Shown here one piece after another: positions 6,653 through 7,564 of a DNA stretch of 7,564 nucleotides. The position numbers were made by a program, and so were the translations under genes. Below the pieces are notes generated by a model, which was given only the letters and a program-made list of their open reading frames with translations, searched no databases and was not told the origin of the DNA. Location of the stretch: NCBI GenBank assembly GCA_026393735.1, contig JAPKZP010000580.1, forward strand, positions 1 through 7,564, given 5' to 3'. The stretch is from Acidobacteriota bacterium (lineage in GTDB: Bacteria > Acidobacteriota > Vicinamibacteria > Vicinamibacterales > JAKQTR01). The first letter of the stretch is position 1, and every line of letters starts with the position of its first letter.

Positions 6653-6713
6653 CGTAGCATGTTTGGTTGGACCCAGCGAGGTGTGCTACGATCTGAAGGT
6701 TTTGCTGCCAATT
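6644..6713 (-). promoter_or_regulatory. Two-part inverted repeat over the hsp20 start codon (possible RNA thermometer or operator)
   Basis: Left arm AATTGGCATCGTAGCA (6644-6659) is mirrored exactly in two blocks: TGCTACGAT at 6684-6692 and TGCCAATT at 6706-6713. They are separated by a 13-nt insert at 6693-6705, and base 6651 is shared by both blocks. In a leftward RNA this gives about 16 base pairs with a 13-14-nt bulge on the 5' side and a 24-nt loop (6660-6683). The hsp20 AUG (6652..6650) lies in the stem, directly opposite the bulge. The pairing is seen in the sequence. Its role (thermosensor, DNA operator or chance) is inferred and depends on transcription starting right of 6713. Confidence 0.5.
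6663..6692 (+). promoter_or_regulatory. Candidate efp promoter (TTGGTT ... TGCTACGAT)
   Basis: TTGGTT at 6663-6668 is a weak -35 (3/6). After an 18-bp spacer, TACGAT at 6687-6692 (4/6) is preceded by TG at 6684-6685, an extended -10. A start near 6699 would give a leader of about 72 nt for efp. The same TGCTACGAT is found on the opposite strand at 6659..6651, so the site is two-fold symmetric. Confidence 0.42.
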
Positions 6714-6739
6714 TCGCCCTGTGCAAGGGTGTTTTCCGC

Positions 6740-6754
6740 CCCTCCTGGCGAGGG
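6740..6754 (+). other. Small hairpin in the efp leader
   Basis: CCCTC (6740-6744) and GAGGG (6750-6754) form a perfect 5-bp stem with a 5-nt loop, about 16 nt before the efp ATG. The GAGGG arm resembles a ribosome site but is too distant to serve efp well. A second weak stem, CCCT/AGGG, lies at 6717-6729. No T-run follows either stem, so these are not intrinsic terminators. Chance is plausible in such GC-rich DNA. Confidence 0.3.
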
Positions 6755-6770
6755 TGAGCACGGTAGGACG

Positions 6771-7334
6771 ATGAGTTCGATTAACGCAACACGGCTCAAG
6801 AAGGGCATGCTGATCCTGCTGGACGCGGAGCTGTTCCGGATCCTCGAGCTTCAGCACGTGACCCCGGGTAATCTGCGGGGGTTCGTCCGCGTCAAGTTGC
6901 GGAACCTGCGCAATGGGGCGCTCGCCGACCAGCGGCTTCGTTCGGAAGACACGATGCAGCGGGCCACGCTGGACGAGATCGAGATGCAGTACATGTACAG
7001 CGACTCGGCCGGCCATCACTTCATGGACACGAAGTCGTACGAGCAGATCACCCTGTCGGACGAAGTGCTGGGCGAGATGATCGGGTACCTGGTGCCGGAG
7101 TCGCTCATCAAGGTGGAGTTCTACGGCACGGAACCGGTCGGCATCGAGCTCCCGCAGACCGTGGATCTGACGGTGACCGACACGTCGCCGGCCATCAAAG
7201 GCGCGACCGCGAGCGCCCAACTGAAGCCCGCGACGCTCGAGACCGGCCTCGTCGTCTCGGTGCCGCCCTTCGTGAACATCGGCGACAAGATTCGCGTGAA
7301 CACGGAATCCGGGGAGTACCAGTCGCGGGCCTGA
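6771..7334 (+). CDS. efp: Elongation factor P, Asn-tip variant
   Basis: EF-P binds the ribosome between the P and E sites and relieves stalling at consecutive prolines. The 187-residue product has the full three-domain family layout: KOW-like domain I (residues about 1-65), a middle OB domain (about 66-128, with Y-E-Q-I-T-L and G-Y-L-V-P-E), and a C-terminal OB domain ending in [13 protein letters not shown], close to the family signature. The tip loop reads T-P-G-N-L-R-G-F at 31-38. Without gaps, the residue at the place of E. coli Lys34 is Asn34, so lysylation as in E. coli cannot occur there. The start is the ATG at 6771, because the family N-terminus begins there. AGGA at 6765-6768 is unusually close (2 nt) to the ATG. 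It is transcribed divergently from hsp20, with tdk following after a short gap. Confidence 0.97.
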   Translation: MSSINATRLKKGMLILLDAELFRILELQHVTPGNLRGFVRVKLRNLRNGALADQRLRSEDTMQRATLDEIEMQYMYSDSAGHHFMDTKSYEQITLSDEVLGEMIGYLVPESLIKVEFYGTEPVGIELPQTVDLTVTDTSPAIKGATASAQLKPATLETGLVVSVPPFVNIGDKIRVNTESGEYQSRA

Positions 7335-7362
7335 CACGACAGGGGCCGTGACCATCAGCACC

Positions 7363-7564
7363 ATGGACATCGAACGTACCCGTCATACCGGCTGGATCGA
7401 GGTCGTCTGCGGCAGCATGTTCAGCGGCAAGAGCGAAGAGCTCATCCGCCGCCTGCGCCGCGCGCAGATTGCCCGCCAGAAGGTCCAGATCTTCAAGCCC
7501 AAGTTCGACAGGCGCTTCAGCGAGGACGAAATCGTCTCGCACAGCGAGATGCGCATCCAGTCGA
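7363..7564 (+). CDS. tdk: Thymidine kinase, type II (partial, runs off right edge)
   Basis: Phosphorylates deoxythymidine with ATP in the pyrimidine salvage pathway, in the cytoplasm. Only the first 67 codons are present. They hold the bacterial TK P-loop G-S-M-F-S-G-K-S at residues 17-24 from the ATG, followed by [10 protein letters not shown] and a second strand [11 protein letters not shown], then V-S-H-S, all in the order seen in B. subtilis Tdk. The zinc ribbon and lasso region lie beyond the window. I chose the ATG at 7363 because it gives an N-terminus of family length (T-G-W-I-E-V-V-C-G just before the P-loop). An in-frame GTG at 7348 is the alternative, but AGGGG at 7341-7345 is only 2 nt from it and 17 nt from the ATG, so neither start has a textbook ribosome site. 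Probably co-transcribed with efp. Confidence 0.93.
   Translation, partial: MDIERTRHTGWIEVVCGSMFSGKSEELIRRLRRAQIARQKVQIFKPKFDRRFSEDEIVSHSEMRIQS

Noticed and set aside
6651..6692. CIRCE (HrcA) element upstream of hsp20
   Set aside because: The arms are ATCGTAGCA / TGCTACGAT with a 24-bp spacer, whereas CIRCE is TTAGCACTC-N9-GAGTGCTAA.

Overview
The window looks like high-GC bacterial chromosome. I read it as probably Acidobacteriota (Vicinamibacteria-like), from the GC-rich codon use, the style of the EF-P and HtrA proteins and the gene mix. That placement is an inference from recall, not a search. Coding density is very high: the longest gap between genes is about 200 bp. I see no insertion sequence, CRISPR array, tRNA or rRNA.

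Layout. (1) Positions 1-69, minus strand: the first 23 codons of a secreted protein, running off the left edge. (2) Positions 70-265: divergent intergenic region with a candidate extended -10 promoter for uvrA. (3) Positions 266-5213, plus strand: a tightly coupled operon of uvrA (nucleotide excision repair), a 448-residue exported HEAT-like repeat protein, and a Mpg/Aag-type alkylbase DNA glycosylase. Gene junctions are a 2-nt gap and a 4-nt GTGA overlap. (4) Positions 5215-6652, minus strand: hsp20 followed by an HtrA/DegP-type protease gene. The protease gene converges on mpg, with one base between the two TAG stops. Its N-terminal anchor is out of frame with its catalytic domain, and the start of the protease fold is missing, so I call it broken or mis-assembled. 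(5) Positions 6653-6770: divergent control region between hsp20 and efp, with a striking two-part inverted repeat that covers the hsp20 start codon. (6) Positions 6771-7564, plus strand: efp (elongation factor P with Asn at the tip position that is Lys34 in E. coli) and the 5' part of tdk (thymidine kinase), cut by the right edge.

Functional picture: DNA repair (uvrA, mpg) faces a protein-quality-control pair (hsp20, htrA), followed by a translation factor and a nucleotide-salvage gene. These are ordinary housekeeping and stress genes. The observations most worth checking are the possible start-codon-occluding RNA structure (or leaderless start) of hsp20, the broken htrA, the His/Gly/Asp/Asn-rich insertion in UvrA, the Asn-tip EF-P, and the exported repeat protein lodged between two DNA-repair genes.
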